Assembly (NCBI GenBank): GCA_951813545.1
Contig: OX638352.1
Coordinates: forward strand, 310,001-374,000
Direction of reading: 5' to 3'
Source of the DNA: an uncultured Poribacteria bacterium
GTDB lineage: Bacteria > Poribacteria > WGA-4E > WGA-3G
DNA length: 64,000 bases
The translations under genes and the position numbers were made by a program. Below are positions 24,837-33,712 of the stretch, one piece after another. Every line of letters begins with the position of its first letter. The stretch's first letter is position 1. Under the pieces are notes generated by a model that made no database searches, had not been told where the DNA came from, and saw only the letters and a list, made by a program, of their open reading frames with translations.

Positions 24837-25642
24837 TTTCGTACCAGAAAGGCAAAGCCGTGCTTTTCAAAGATTTCACCGCTCTCCACAGAGTGTAGAT
24901 ACGTAATAAATCTACGCGCCAATTGCTTTCGCGGACTACTCTTCATAACAACAGCCGGATAGACGATCGGTGTATACGCTTCAGGCGGTAACTGATAAAG
25001 CACCTTTATATTCTCAGTCAGTGTTATATCCGTTTTATAGACAATGGCAATATCCACATTTCCAGCGGTGACATACGCAAGCGTTGCACGTACATCCATA
25101 CCGAAAATCAACTTTGGGTATAGTGTCTCCCATAACCCAAAGTGAGTCAAGGCTTCTTTCGCGTAAGTGCCAGCAGGCACTATATTTGGATGCCCGATAG
25201 CAATTCTCGAAATCTCGGGCACAGTAAGGTTATCAGGCGTTTCCACAGAAATCTCTGCGGTTTCATCAGCGACAAGTACTAACCGATTGGTTAACAGATC
25301 TTGGCGACTTCCGGCTTCCAGCAGCCCATTCGTTTCCAAGGCAACGACTTGGCGAGGGCTCGCCGATATGAAGACATCTGCTGACGCTCCCTTTTCAAGT
25401 TGGCGTTGTAACGTCGTAGAGGCTTCAAAATTGTAATAGACTTTAACCCCATTTTCTGCTGTAAACGCTGCTCCAATTTCACCAAGCGCATCCGTCAAAC
25501 TGATTGCGGCGAACACGCTTAATTCAATCGGTTTCTGCTTATCTGTCGCGCACCCCGAAAGCACGGTGAACACTAAGCCAATTGCGGTGAGAAATTTAAC
25601 ACTTCGGTGCTTTCTTTCCTTCATACATACCCGCTGATTCAC
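24833..25642 (-). CDS. modA: Molybdate-binding lipoprotein
   Basis: A 269-residue periplasmic oxyanion-binding protein. The N-terminus is a lipoprotein signal: basic residues, FLTAIGLVFTV, then lipobox LSGC (Cys31 counted from the GTG at 25642; an ATG 18 bases in is an alternative start). LSVFAAISLTDALGEIGAAF starts the ModA fold with the ligand-binding Ser; YNFEASTTLQRQLEKGA and VFISASPRQV follow. YVTAGNVDIAIVYKTD is the late binding motif. Type II substrate-binding protein specific for molybdate or tungstate. First gene of the modAB pair. Confidence 0.94.
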   Translation of the reverse strand: MNQRVCMKERKHRSVKFLTAIGLVFTVLSGCATDKQKPIELSVFAAISLTDALGEIGAAFTAENGVKVYYNFEASTTLQRQLEKGASADVFISASPRQVVALETNGLLEAGSRQDLLTNRLVLVADETAEISVETPDNLTVPEISRIAIGHPNIVPAGTYAKEALTHFGLWETLYPKLIFGMDVRATLAYVTAGNVDIAIVYKTDITLTENIKVLYQLPPEAYTPIVYPAVVMKSSPRKQLARRFITYLHSVESGEIFEKHGFAFLVRK

Positions 25643-25752
25643 AAAACTCTTGACAAGAATAACAGATTTGCTAAACTATGTCAAGTCTATTGAAAATAGA
25701 ACAGAGGCACTCGGCTTCAAAGTTGCAGGTGTGAGCAAACAGTAAACTTTTC

Positions 25753-25782
25753 TTGCAATCCGTTATAAACCTGTGATATTCT
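25753..25782 (+). promoter_or_regulatory. Sigma70-like promoter for the sugar isomerase gene
   Basis: TTGCAA (25753-25758), 18-bp spacer, TATTCT (25777-25782), 33 bp upstream of the ATG at 25816, whose SD is AGGGGAA. Visual prediction. Confidence 0.4.
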
Positions 25783-25815
25783 ATTTACAGAATAATAGAT
25801 GATAGGGGAAAAACA

Positions 25816-26622
25816 ATGAAATTAGGTTTATGCACCATCGCCTTTCAGGAAAAACCTCTGGAAGAGGTTATCGATATAGCAGCGGATCACGGTTTTGATG
25901 GCATCGAACTGTGGGGAAAGCCACCGCATCTACCGGAGGACTACGATGAAAGCTACGTCAAAAACGTTAAGGACATGGCACATCGGAAGGGATTAACGAT
26001 TTCAGCGTTCGGTTCATACGTGGACCCATTGATGCCCCTCCACCAGAAACATTTCGAGGAAGCCTTTAAAATCGCGCACGAATTAGGCACCGACCTCGTC
26101 CGGATTTGGTCGGGCGGCGGTCCTTCCAAATCAATTGCTCCAGCGGATAAACGTCTAATTCACTTTCGATTGGTAAGCATTACGCAATGGGCAAATTTTC
26201 GCAGTATCCGACTCGGCTTGGAAATGCACAATAACCATCTCACCGATAGTGTAAACAGCATTTTGGAAACGATTGAAGGCGTTAGACTGCCTGCGCTGAA
26301 AACCTATTATCAACCCCTTGCACGGTCGGATGCCGATGAACCACACACAGCCGCTGAAAAACTCGCCGACCATATCGCAAACGTTCACGCGCAAAACTTC
26401 GACGAGAGTGGCAAAGGATGTGCTATTGTAGATGGCGTGGTGGATTACGCCAAAATCGTTGAGATACTCAGTGCCGCTGGATATGATGGATACTTAGAGG
26501 TGGAATTTGTCCACGGTGATAACAAATTGGAAGCACTTCAACGCGACCGCGACTACTTAGCGAGTTTGATCAATGCAACAAACGGGGATGCGCTGAAAGA
26601 TCTGGATACCGACCCCGTGTAA
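25816..26622 (+). CDS. Sugar phosphate isomerase/epimerase (AP-endonuclease-2 TIM barrel)
   Basis: A 268-residue TIM-barrel protein of the xylose-isomerase-like family that includes hexulose-phosphate isomerases, inosose dehydratases and AP endonuclease 2. LGLCTIAFQEKPLEEVIDIA and HGFDGIELWGKPPH open the barrel; LGLEMHNNHLTDS places the metal-binding Glu (about residue 137) and His; VEFVHGDNKLEA is the last strand, with a conserved Glu. SD AGGGGAA precedes the ATG. It follows modA divergently and starts a run of genes in the plus direction. Substrate unknown. Confidence 0.9.
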   Translation: MKLGLCTIAFQEKPLEEVIDIAADHGFDGIELWGKPPHLPEDYDESYVKNVKDMAHRKGLTISAFGSYVDPLMPLHQKHFEEAFKIAHELGTDLVRIWSGGGPSKSIAPADKRLIHFRLVSITQWANFRSIRLGLEMHNNHLTDSVNSILETIEGVRLPALKTYYQPLARSDADEPHTAAEKLADHIANVHAQNFDESGKGCAIVDGVVDYAKIVEILSAAGYDGYLEVEFVHGDNKLEALQRDRDYLASLINATNGDALKDLDTDPV

Positions 26623-26668
26623 AATAAAAACAAGGGTCCGTTAGATAGTAAAGCGTCCGGGTGTTTTC

Positions 26669-27307
26669 ATGCGGTTAGAGGTGGGCATTATAGCATTAGT
26701 AGAAGAGGTTTTTGAAATACCAGCAGAACGCCGCGCCGAATTCGACTGGCTCCGCAATAAACCACGATACGAAGACTTTGGTGAACATTACGATGCCGTG
26801 ATGGCACTCTACGCTGAATTAGATGGTGTATGGGAAAGCACAACGGCGAAAACTGATGGTTATTTGGTGCCTGATGCCTATTTCCCAGAGCCATATCACT
26901 TTATCTTTGAATTTGACGAACTTCAACACTTTACGCAATATCGGGAGCAGACTTTCCGATTTTACCCTGCGAACATTCCGCTGGGTTATGAGATGCATAA
27001 ATATTGCCAGTTCTGCCAACAACACTACACCGCAGCACTGGCGAAAGGACCGGATCGGTTTCGACGGCGGACAGCAGACTTCCCATATACAAATGGTCGT
27101 GCAGCACAACGCGCTTTCTTTGATACATTTCGGGACTGGCTACCCCCCCTGCACGGTCTCAACCCAACCGTGAGATTAGCCGAATTTGAAGTAACACCCA
27201 TTCTCAATGAAAAATTAACAGGCGATGCAGCGAAAACTTATATGGAACACTTACTTTACGAACGCCTTACAAAATCTTCAAATGCCAAAAAACAGCATAA
27301 AAGGTAG
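26669..27307 (+). CDS. Conserved hypothetical protein with PD...FEFDExQHF motif
   Basis: A 212-residue soluble protein I cannot assign securely. The clearest feature is PDAYF (68-72) followed by HFIFEFDELQHFTQYR (77-92), a layout like the PD-(D/E)xK or related nuclease cores, with D83 and E84 in a beta-strand. Two cysteines (CQFC, about 112-115) lie in a region that reads YEMHKYCQFCQQHY. The C-terminus is basic (SSNAKKQHKR). It ends 15 bp before the cysteine-synthase gene, so they are probably co-transcribed. It may belong to the DUF7255-type family; nuclease activity is only a guess. Confidence 0.6.
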   Translation: MRLEVGIIALVEEVFEIPAERRAEFDWLRNKPRYEDFGEHYDAVMALYAELDGVWESTTAKTDGYLVPDAYFPEPYHFIFEFDELQHFTQYREQTFRFYPANIPLGYEMHKYCQFCQQHYTAALAKGPDRFRRRTADFPYTNGRAAQRAFFDTFRDWLPPLHGLNPTVRLAEFEVTPILNEKLTGDAAKTYMEHLLYERLTKSSNAKKQHKR

Positions 27308-27322
27308 GATGCACAACGCTAC

Positions 27323-28252
27323 ATGAGCAAGCGAAAGCCTGAAAAGGTAAATCTTTCAGAATATCCATTGCTTGAAATAATAGGACAGACACCGCTCGCA
27401 AAAATAGATCTCTTTGCTGATGAATTGCCGAACGTTGACATTTACGCGAAGATAGAAACCTATAACCCCGGAGGCTCGATAAAAGACCGACCGGTCTTAA
27501 GAATGCTCACCGAGGCGATTGCATCGGGAGAGCTCACATACGAAAAGGTTATCCTCGACTCCAGTTCCGGTAACGCGGCGATCGCCTATGCCATGATAGG
27601 CGCAGTCCTCGGCTATAAAGTTGAACTCGTGATTCCAGACAACGCCAGCGAAGAACGGAAGCAACGTATCCAGTCACACGGGGCAGACATCATCTATACC
27701 GACGCTATTCTCGGCTACGATGAGGCGTTGCGGGAAGTCGACCGACGTTATGAAGCGCAACCTGACCGGTATTTTTTTAAATCGCAATACGACAATGAAA
27801 ACAATTGGCGTGCCCATTATGAAACAACGGGGGTCGAAATCTGGAATCAAACAGGTGGGAAAGTTACACACTTCGTTGCAGGGGTCGGGACGGGTGGCAC
27901 TATTACGGGTGTCGGCAGGCGACTCAAAACCTACAATCCAGACATTCAAGTCTGTTCTATTTCACCAGAAGCATTTCCGGGTATTGAGGGCCTCAAACCG
28001 CTCGGACACCCAGACGATATTGTGCCAGCAATTCTGGACGAATCGGTGATTGATTGCCGAATCCCCGCGACGATTGAAAACGCGCACGAAATGTGTAGCC
28101 GTCTTGCGCGAAGGGGTTGGTTCGTCGGGCAATCTTCTGGCGGTTATCTCTACGGCGCATATAAAGTTGCCCACCAAATACAAGAAGGCGTTATTGTCAC
28201 AGTCTTTAATGACTTGGGTGAACGCTACTTCAGCACAAGACTTTGGGATTAA
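27323..28252 (+). CDS. PLP-dependent cysteine synthase family protein
   Basis: A 309-residue fold-type II PLP enzyme of the CysK/CysM/CBS family, forming cysteine (or cystathionine) from an activated serine and a sulfur donor. NPGGSIKDRP contains the PLP lysine (K54); SSSGNAAIAYAMIGA is the substrate Asn loop; GVGTGGTITGVGR binds the PLP phosphate; GQSSGGYLYGA holds the pyridine-binding Ser. Lacks a CBS regulatory domain. The window also encodes ATP sulfurylase (43079-44272), so sulfate assimilation is plausible. Donor preference cannot be told. Confidence 0.93.
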   Translation: MSKRKPEKVNLSEYPLLEIIGQTPLAKIDLFADELPNVDIYAKIETYNPGGSIKDRPVLRMLTEAIASGELTYEKVILDSSSGNAAIAYAMIGAVLGYKVELVIPDNASEERKQRIQSHGADIIYTDAILGYDEALREVDRRYEAQPDRYFFKSQYDNENNWRAHYETTGVEIWNQTGGKVTHFVAGVGTGGTITGVGRRLKTYNPDIQVCSISPEAFPGIEGLKPLGHPDDIVPAILDESVIDCRIPATIENAHEMCSRLARRGWFVGQSSGGYLYGAYKVAHQIQEGVIVTVFNDLGERYFSTRLWD

Positions 28253-28334
28253 CCCAGCGGGTTCTAAACGATTACGCCTGAGCGGCGTTCCCGTCGTCAA
28301 CGCGGATCTAAATCAGAAGCAATAATTTAAAAAT

Positions 28335-29585
28335 ATGGAAACAACAGTTATTCCGTTTTGTGGCTTACGCTACAATACAACCAAGGTGGAAGAGATAGAA
28401 AACGTTATAGCACCACCCTACGATGTCATTAAACCCGAAGAACGGGTCGTTTTAGAGGCACGCCACCCAGCTAATATTATCCGCTTAATTTTAAGTCAAC
28501 CGCATAACGATGACACCGACGGTGCGAATCAGTATACCCGTGCAGCAGCACTCATGAACCAGTGGATTTCGGATAGCACCCTCGTACGGGACGCAACACC
28601 TCGTTATTATATCTACGATCAATCCTTCAATGCCCCAGATGGCAAGAGTTACACGCGCCGTGCCTTAATAGGACTCGTGAAATTAGAACCCTTTGAAAAC
28701 CGAGTAATCCTACCACACGAAAAAACACATGCAGGACCGAAGGCTGACCGACTCAACCTCATGCGGGAATGCCACGCGAACCTTAGCCCAATCTTCCTCC
28801 TCTACGCCGATCCGAGCGGTGATATCGAACAGATAATGGAAAGTTTTACCGATGAACATCCACCCGAAATTGACTGTCCAGAAACCTTCGGCAGCACACA
28901 CCAATTGTGGTGCTTAGACGATGCCGAGCGTAACCGAGAGATTCAAGCCCTTTTTTCATCAAAGCCGCTCTTAATTGCCGATGGACATCACCGTTATGAA
29001 ACTGCCCTCGCTCTCCGAGATGAAATGACTCATACCAACTTATTTGGCTACGGTTACATGATGGTGAACCTTGTCAGAATGGAATCGCCGGGTTTGGCTG
29101 TTTTAGCAATTCACCGGTTGCTGGATAACCTTACCTCTGATAAGATTTCACATGCCATCGCCAAACTTCCAGAAGTGTTTGAGGTGCATGAAATTGACAC
29201 GCAAGCATCTCTTATGGCAAAATTGGATGAACTGAAAGGGAAATCCGCTGCGATTGGCATGTATACTACAGATGGCAACTATCGCTTATTGATTCCACAT
29301 ACAATTACCGCTTGGCAATTAGATGTAACACTCGTGCAAGATACTCTCATCAAGGAGATGTTCCAAATTGAGACGCTGGCGGAACATATCAGTTACACCG
29401 CTTATGCGGACGATGCCATCGCTCATGTGAAAGATGGGGAGAACCGCGTCGCACTCCTCATGAACCCAACTCCCGTTGAAAAGGTATTAGAAGTCGCTAT
29501 GGCAGGTTCGACAATGCCACAGAAATCCACCTACTTTTATCCAAAGATGGCAACTGGGTTTGTTTTAAATTTGTTGAACGAGTAG
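28335..29585 (+). CDS. DUF1015 family protein
   Basis: A 416-residue cytoplasmic protein of the DUF1015 family, function unknown but widely conserved and sometimes found with serine or amino acid metabolism genes. Landmarks are IAPPYDVI (about 26-33), the HPANIIRLIL segment, ILPHEKTHAGPKADRLNLM (about 133-151) and LLIADGHHRYETALALRDEM (about 213-232), the most conserved family motif with its DGHHR cluster. Full length. It follows the cysteine-synthase gene by 83 bp in the same direction; no strong SD. Confidence 0.93.
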   Translation: METTVIPFCGLRYNTTKVEEIENVIAPPYDVIKPEERVVLEARHPANIIRLILSQPHNDDTDGANQYTRAAALMNQWISDSTLVRDATPRYYIYDQSFNAPDGKSYTRRALIGLVKLEPFENRVILPHEKTHAGPKADRLNLMRECHANLSPIFLLYADPSGDIEQIMESFTDEHPPEIDCPETFGSTHQLWCLDDAERNREIQALFSSKPLLIADGHHRYETALALRDEMTHTNLFGYGYMMVNLVRMESPGLAVLAIHRLLDNLTSDKISHAIAKLPEVFEVHEIDTQASLMAKLDELKGKSAAIGMYTTDGNYRLLIPHTITAWQLDVTLVQDTLIKEMFQIETLAEHISYTAYADDAIAHVKDGENRVALLMNPTPVEKVLEVAMAGSTMPQKSTYFYPKMATGFVLNLLNE

Positions 29586-29620
29586 CGTCGCCAAACGGAA
29601 TAACTTTTGAAGGTAAGACG

Positions 29621-30661
29621 ATGTATCACGAACACGAAAGAGATACTTTAGCATTTTCGCACCAATTATATGATGAGACACCTCGCCAGCTTGCATTTCA
29701 GGCGACGAGCGCATCAGAAGCAGAGGCGTGGCAGCGCGAACTGCGGGCAAAACTTACCGAATTGGTTGGCGGTTTCCCGCAGGAAGCCTGTGACCTACAA
29801 CCGCAAGTTCTGGACTCTTGCGAATTTCCTACCTATTTCCGCGAGACGGTGCAGTTTCAGAGTCGTCCACACGCCGCTATTTTCGGGTACTTCCTTTCTC
29901 CGAAGGACCTCGACGATTCAACCCCAAATCCGACGATTCTCTGCTTAGCAGGTCACGGGCGCGGTGTAGATGACATTGTCGGAATTGAGGAAGATGGCAC
30001 CATGCGAGCAGAATATGAGGGCTATCAGAACGACTTCGCACTCCAATGTGTGGCAAACGGGTACACTGTGCTTGCGATCGAACAGTTCGGGTTTGGACAC
30101 CGACGCGATGCCGTCGCCCATCAAAAAGGCGGTGGAAGCTCTTCATGTCAACCGAGTGCAGGTGCCGCGCTCCTGTTAGGACACACGATGGTAGGCTGGC
30201 GGGTTTACGATGCTATGCGTGCGTTTGATTATTTGGCAACCCGCCCTGAGGTCGATATGAACCGACTCGGCGTGATGGGGATTTCTGGTGGCGGCACTAC
30301 GACCTTCTTCACCGCTGCGATCGACGAACGTGTCAAAGCAGCTGTTGTGAGTGGTTATTTCAATACGTTTCGCGATAGCATCTTGAGCCTCAGCCATTGC
30401 ATAGACAACTACATACCGAATGTGCTACAATATGCTGAGATGTACGACATAGCGGGGTTGATCGCCCCACGTGCAATGTTTGTTGAATCCGGCACGGAAG
30501 ATACGATTTTCCCGATTGAAGCCACCCGCTTTGCGGTTAACGAAGCAAAAGCGATTTACAAATGCTTTGATGCAGAGGACAAATTAGGACTTGAGGTGTT
30601 TGAAGCAGGGCATAGCTTCTACGGTGTCGGCGCATTTGAGTTTCTCAAACAGGTCTTATAA
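29621..30661 (+). CDS. Alpha/beta hydrolase (acetylxylan-esterase-like)
   Basis: A 346-residue serine hydrolase. The nucleophile elbow is GISGGG (near residue 225), the acid Asp lies in VESGTEDTIFPIEAT, and the His in EAGHSFYG. The segment CLAGHGRGVDDI near residue 110 is the oxyanion region, and IEQFGFGHRRDAVAH the strand before the elbow. No signal peptide, so probably cytoplasmic. The family includes carbohydrate deacetylases and abhydrolase proteins found with sugar-catabolic genes; substrate unknown. SD AAGGTAAG precedes the ATG; the stop lies 13 bp before the CinA-like gene. Confidence 0.85.
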   Translation: MYHEHERDTLAFSHQLYDETPRQLAFQATSASEAEAWQRELRAKLTELVGGFPQEACDLQPQVLDSCEFPTYFRETVQFQSRPHAAIFGYFLSPKDLDDSTPNPTILCLAGHGRGVDDIVGIEEDGTMRAEYEGYQNDFALQCVANGYTVLAIEQFGFGHRRDAVAHQKGGGSSSCQPSAGAALLLGHTMVGWRVYDAMRAFDYLATRPEVDMNRLGVMGISGGGTTTFFTAAIDERVKAAVVSGYFNTFRDSILSLSHCIDNYIPNVLQYAEMYDIAGLIAPRAMFVESGTEDTIFPIEATRFAVNEAKAIYKCFDAEDKLGLEVFEAGHSFYGVGAFEFLKQVL

Positions 30662-30674
30662 AAAGGGGAATAGA

Positions 30675-31466
30675 GTGGCAATTGAACTGTTTTCGATCGG
30701 TACAGAGTTAGTCCTTGGTCAGATTCAAGATACTAACGCCCACTGGATTGCACAGCAAATTCTTCAGATCGGTGGCGAATTGCGACGCGTCACGATGCTA
30801 CGCGACAACGCCGATGAGATGTACGAGGCACTGAATTCAGCAGTAGAACGTGAAACATCACTCATCCTCACAACAGGCGGTCTCGGACCGACCCCGGACG
30901 ACATGACAGTCGAGGTGGTTGCTTCCCTTATCGGCACAAAAACTGTGGTGAGTGAAGAAACCGTCGCCGAATTTCGGAAACGTAGAGAAATGTCCGAGAA
31001 CGATGTGATTAACGAAGCACTCACAACAATGGCGACTGTGCCGGAAAGTGCTGTCGTCTTGCAGAATCCAGCCGGATGGGCACCCTGTATCAGTGTTGAA
31101 CACAAGTTATCGACACTCATGATGATGCCCGGTCCACCGCGCGAGATGAAAGCAGTTTTTGAAACCCATATCCAACCCTTGATTGCTGAACGCTACCGCG
31201 CAGAAATCACCACAGCGCGGGTCTATGTAAGTATGTTTGAAGCCGAAGTTTCACCACTGATGCAGAAAGTGATGGAACGCCACCCAGATGTTTATCTAAA
31301 GGCGTATGTCTCTCTCCGCAAAGCCGGTGGGGACACAATGCCAGTTGACTTAGTTTCAACAAGCACAGATAAAGCAAATACCGAAGCGCAGCTACAACTC
31401 GCTAAGGATTATTTCCAAGAACTTGTTGTTGAAGCTGGAAAAAGCTTTAGTTTTGAAGATGAATAA
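30675..31466 (+). CDS. CinA-like competence/damage-inducible protein (MoaB/Mog domain)
   Basis: A 263-residue protein with the molybdopterin-binding fold of the CinA N-terminal domain. The GTG at 30675 is preferred to an ATG at 30591 inside the previous gene because AAAGGGGA lies just before it and [19 protein letters not shown] is the canonical start. [19 protein letters not shown] and [11 protein letters not shown] are diagnostic. The C-terminal NMN-deamidase domain of full CinA is missing, so the protein may act in nucleotide repair (ADP-ribose pyrophosphatase-like COG1058) or be a truncated form. Molybdenum cofactor chemistry is also possible given mod genes nearby, but not implied. Confidence 0.88.
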   Translation: MAIELFSIGTELVLGQIQDTNAHWIAQQILQIGGELRRVTMLRDNADEMYEALNSAVERETSLILTTGGLGPTPDDMTVEVVASLIGTKTVVSEETVAEFRKRREMSENDVINEALTTMATVPESAVVLQNPAGWAPCISVEHKLSTLMMMPGPPREMKAVFETHIQPLIAERYRAEITTARVYVSMFEAEVSPLMQKVMERHPDVYLKAYVSLRKAGGDTMPVDLVSTSTDKANTEAQLQLAKDYFQELVVEAGKSFSFEDE

Positions 31467-31567
31467 GTAGGCGGACTTTGTTAAGTGCGCCAATCCGTGG
31501 ATGCTTTACCGTGTACTGTAGTGCGAAGCATCCGCTCATTACACCTATAAAAAAGGAGATTTATAAC

Positions 31568-31936
31568 GTGAATCGGAAACCCTCAGGAAATAAACGAAGG
31601 CCGCAGACGCGGTACGCTAACCAACCTCGCCCGAAACGGAAGTCAAAACCGAAAAAGAAGCAGGATATTGATGCCAACACTGATACAGAACTTCAAGCCG
31701 AAGGCGAAGAGCAAACTCCCTCTAAGAGCGATAAAATAGAGGTCGAAGGCACTGTCGTAGAACCCTTACCAAACGCGATGTTTCGCGTGGAGTTGGAAAA
31801 TAAGCATCAGATTCTCGCCCATATCTCCGGCAGAATGCGAAAATTCTTTATCAAAATTTTGCCCGGTGATAAGGTGACAGTGGAACTATCACCCTATGAT
31901 CTCTCGCGAGGACGTATTACTTACCGGAAAAAGTAG
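31568..31936 (+). CDS. infA: Translation initiation factor IF-1 with basic N-terminal extension
   Basis: A 122-residue protein. Residues about 53-122 are a complete IF-1 ([54 protein letters not shown]), which binds the 30S A-site. IF-1 is usually about 72 residues; here about 52 extra residues precede it, first very basic ([28 protein letters not shown]) then acidic ([17 protein letters not shown]). The GTG at 31568 has AAAGGAGA before it, so the extension is translated unless an internal start is used. The basic stretch could bind rRNA. An upstream ATG at 31478 is unlikely. Either the main infA or a paralogue. Confidence 0.88.
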   Translation: MNRKPSGNKRRPQTRYANQPRPKRKSKPKKKQDIDANTDTELQAEGEEQTPSKSDKIEVEGTVVEPLPNAMFRVELENKHQILAHISGRMRKFFIKILPGDKVTVELSPYDLSRGRITYRKK

Positions 31937-32061
31937 TTTCCAAATCGACTTGCAGGTGCGGTTTTTGACCGTGTATTGTTCCAGATCCTTGCCGAAACAT
32001 TTTTAAAGGACGCACCTGTTTAGAAAATAAAACCGCTTTTACCGCTCGATGGGAAATTCCT

Positions 32062-32883
32062 ATGAAACCTGCTGCCTTAATTCACATCAATACTATCGAT
32101 GAAAAGGAAACAACTCGGCTATTCGAGGCTATTGAAGCGAAACAGGAGCAGGTGGAGGAACTCACAATAGCAATTGAGGAACTCAAGTCAGAAGTCAACC
32201 TATTTGAGCGACGCTACAACGCCCATATCAGTCGTTACTATCTTGAACTTGATAAAGTTGAACTCGAAATGAAAGAGTATCGCCTTCGGTTGCAACTCCG
32301 CAGGGAAAACGTGAGTGAGGAAGAGATAGAAGCACGAGTGGAATCATGCTTTAGAACGAGCCGTGCACGTGTTGATGCCTACAAAGAAGTAGACGAACCA
32401 GAACCAACGCCTCAAGCGGATAAACTGCCCGAAACCAAAGCGAAGCACCTACAAGACCTCTACCGCAAACTCGCCAAAAGGTACCATCCAGACAAGGCTA
32501 TGGATACGAAAGAAGAAGGACGGCGAGAGCAGTTAATGCCGTTGATTAACCGAGCTTATCATGAACAAGACCTTGAAACTTTAGAGCGGTTAAGCCTCGG
32601 CGAAACAGAGTTACACGTCTCCGAAAAAACAGTCGCCGAAAAACGCGTAGCACTACAAGCAGAACTGCGAAGCCTTAACCGCGCTACCAGTCAATTGCGA
32701 TTAGAGATAAACCGACTTAAGACAGGACGGACCTATCAACTCAAACAACAGATAGAAAACGCGAAAGAAGCAGGGACAGACCTACTCACGGCTCTCGCTA
32801 AAGACTTAGAACGAAAAATCAAGTCAAGTCGAGGACAACTGGCACGTCTGATTAATATGTGGCACCGTTCACACTCAGCTTAA
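32062..32883 (+). CDS. Coiled-coil protein with a central J domain
   Basis: A 273-residue cytoplasmic protein. Residues about 15-115 are a long acidic coiled coil (EAIEAKQEQVEELTIAIEEL). Near 130-175 is a J-domain-like stretch, LYRKLAKRYHPDKAM, with the HPD tripeptide at 142-144 that stimulates DnaK ATPase; LINRAYHEQDLE fits the final helix. A second coiled coil (about 195-265, KRVALQAELRSLNRATSQL) closes the protein. No zinc or client-binding domain is present, so it is a specialised type III J-protein, perhaps recruiting DnaK to a coiled-coil partner. Starts 125 bp after the IF-1 gene. Confidence 0.8.
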   Translation: MKPAALIHINTIDEKETTRLFEAIEAKQEQVEELTIAIEELKSEVNLFERRYNAHISRYYLELDKVELEMKEYRLRLQLRRENVSEEEIEARVESCFRTSRARVDAYKEVDEPEPTPQADKLPETKAKHLQDLYRKLAKRYHPDKAMDTKEEGRREQLMPLINRAYHEQDLETLERLSLGETELHVSEKTVAEKRVALQAELRSLNRATSQLRLEINRLKTGRTYQLKQQIENAKEAGTDLLTALAKDLERKIKSSRGQLARLINMWHRSHSA

Positions 32884-32953
32884 CACATTTAAGAAAACTT
32901 GCAGGCATGCTTTCTCGGCACACATGTTATAAGCCTTTCAAAAGGAATTCATC

Positions 32954-33688
32954 ATGCAACTCAAAGATAAAGTCGCTATTATCACCGGTGGGGGACGCGG
33001 TATCGGCAGAGCAATCGCCATTGCCTATGCCTCCGAAGGTGCGCGAGTTGTTATTGCAGCACGAAGTAGTACACAACTCGACGAAGTTGCCACTGAAATA
33101 ATAGCGCGGGATGGGGAAGTCTTGGCTGTGTCAACCGACTTGCGAGTCCGTCCAGAAGTGGAAAACCTTGTTCAGCAAACTGTCGACAAGTTCGGTCAAA
33201 TAGATATCCTCGTCAACAATGCAGGTATCAATCCAAGGGGTCCATTTCTGGAGAGCACAGATGAAGAATGGGAACAAGGGTGGCAGATTAATGTCATGGG
33301 CGTTGTGCACTGCTGCCGTGCTGTGTTGCCAATCATGCAGCAACAGGGAAGTGGAAATATCATCAATGTCGGTTCCGGTATGGGACAGGTTGGACGTTCA
33401 AACCTCAGCGTCTACTGTGCCTCTAAAGCAGCATTGCACGGACTGACCCAATCGATTGCTGAAGAGGTCTGGGAGGACGGTATTATCGCGAACGTTCTTA
33501 TCCCTGGTCCTGTGAAAACAGAACTCTCAAAACCTGCGTGGGAGAATTCGGGAACCTTCAGAGCGCAAAGCGATCCGTGGAAGGAACCGGAGCAGGTTGT
33601 GGCATCCGCGCTTTTCCTTGCGACGCAACCACCTACCAGCGGCATGACGGGCCAGATTCTCAGTATCATGCGTCGAAATAGCCCGTAA
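32954..33688 (+). CDS. SDR-family oxidoreductase (FabG-like)
   Basis: A 244-residue short-chain dehydrogenase. TGGGRGIGRA is the glycine-rich cofactor motif, NNAG the structural motif, Ser in NVGSGMG and Y-x3-K in YCASKAAL the catalytic residues. Length and motifs match 3-oxoacyl-ACP reductase-like enzymes, but without fab neighbours the substrate is open. AAAGGAATTC precedes the ATG. Converges on the Gfo/Idh/MocA gene at 33713. Confidence 0.93.
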   Translation: MQLKDKVAIITGGGRGIGRAIAIAYASEGARVVIAARSSTQLDEVATEIIARDGEVLAVSTDLRVRPEVENLVQQTVDKFGQIDILVNNAGINPRGPFLESTDEEWEQGWQINVMGVVHCCRAVLPIMQQQGSGNIINVGSGMGQVGRSNLSVYCASKAALHGLTQSIAEEVWEDGIIANVLIPGPVKTELSKPAWENSGTFRAQSDPWKEPEQVVASALFLATQPPTSGMTGQILSIMRRNSP

Positions 33689-33712
33689 GGTTACGAGAAT
33701 GAAGCCCTATTT

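Noticed and set aside
28050..28325. Plus-strand frame overlapping the end of the cysteine-synthase gene
   Set aside because: Alternate-frame shadow with no SD or family resemblance.
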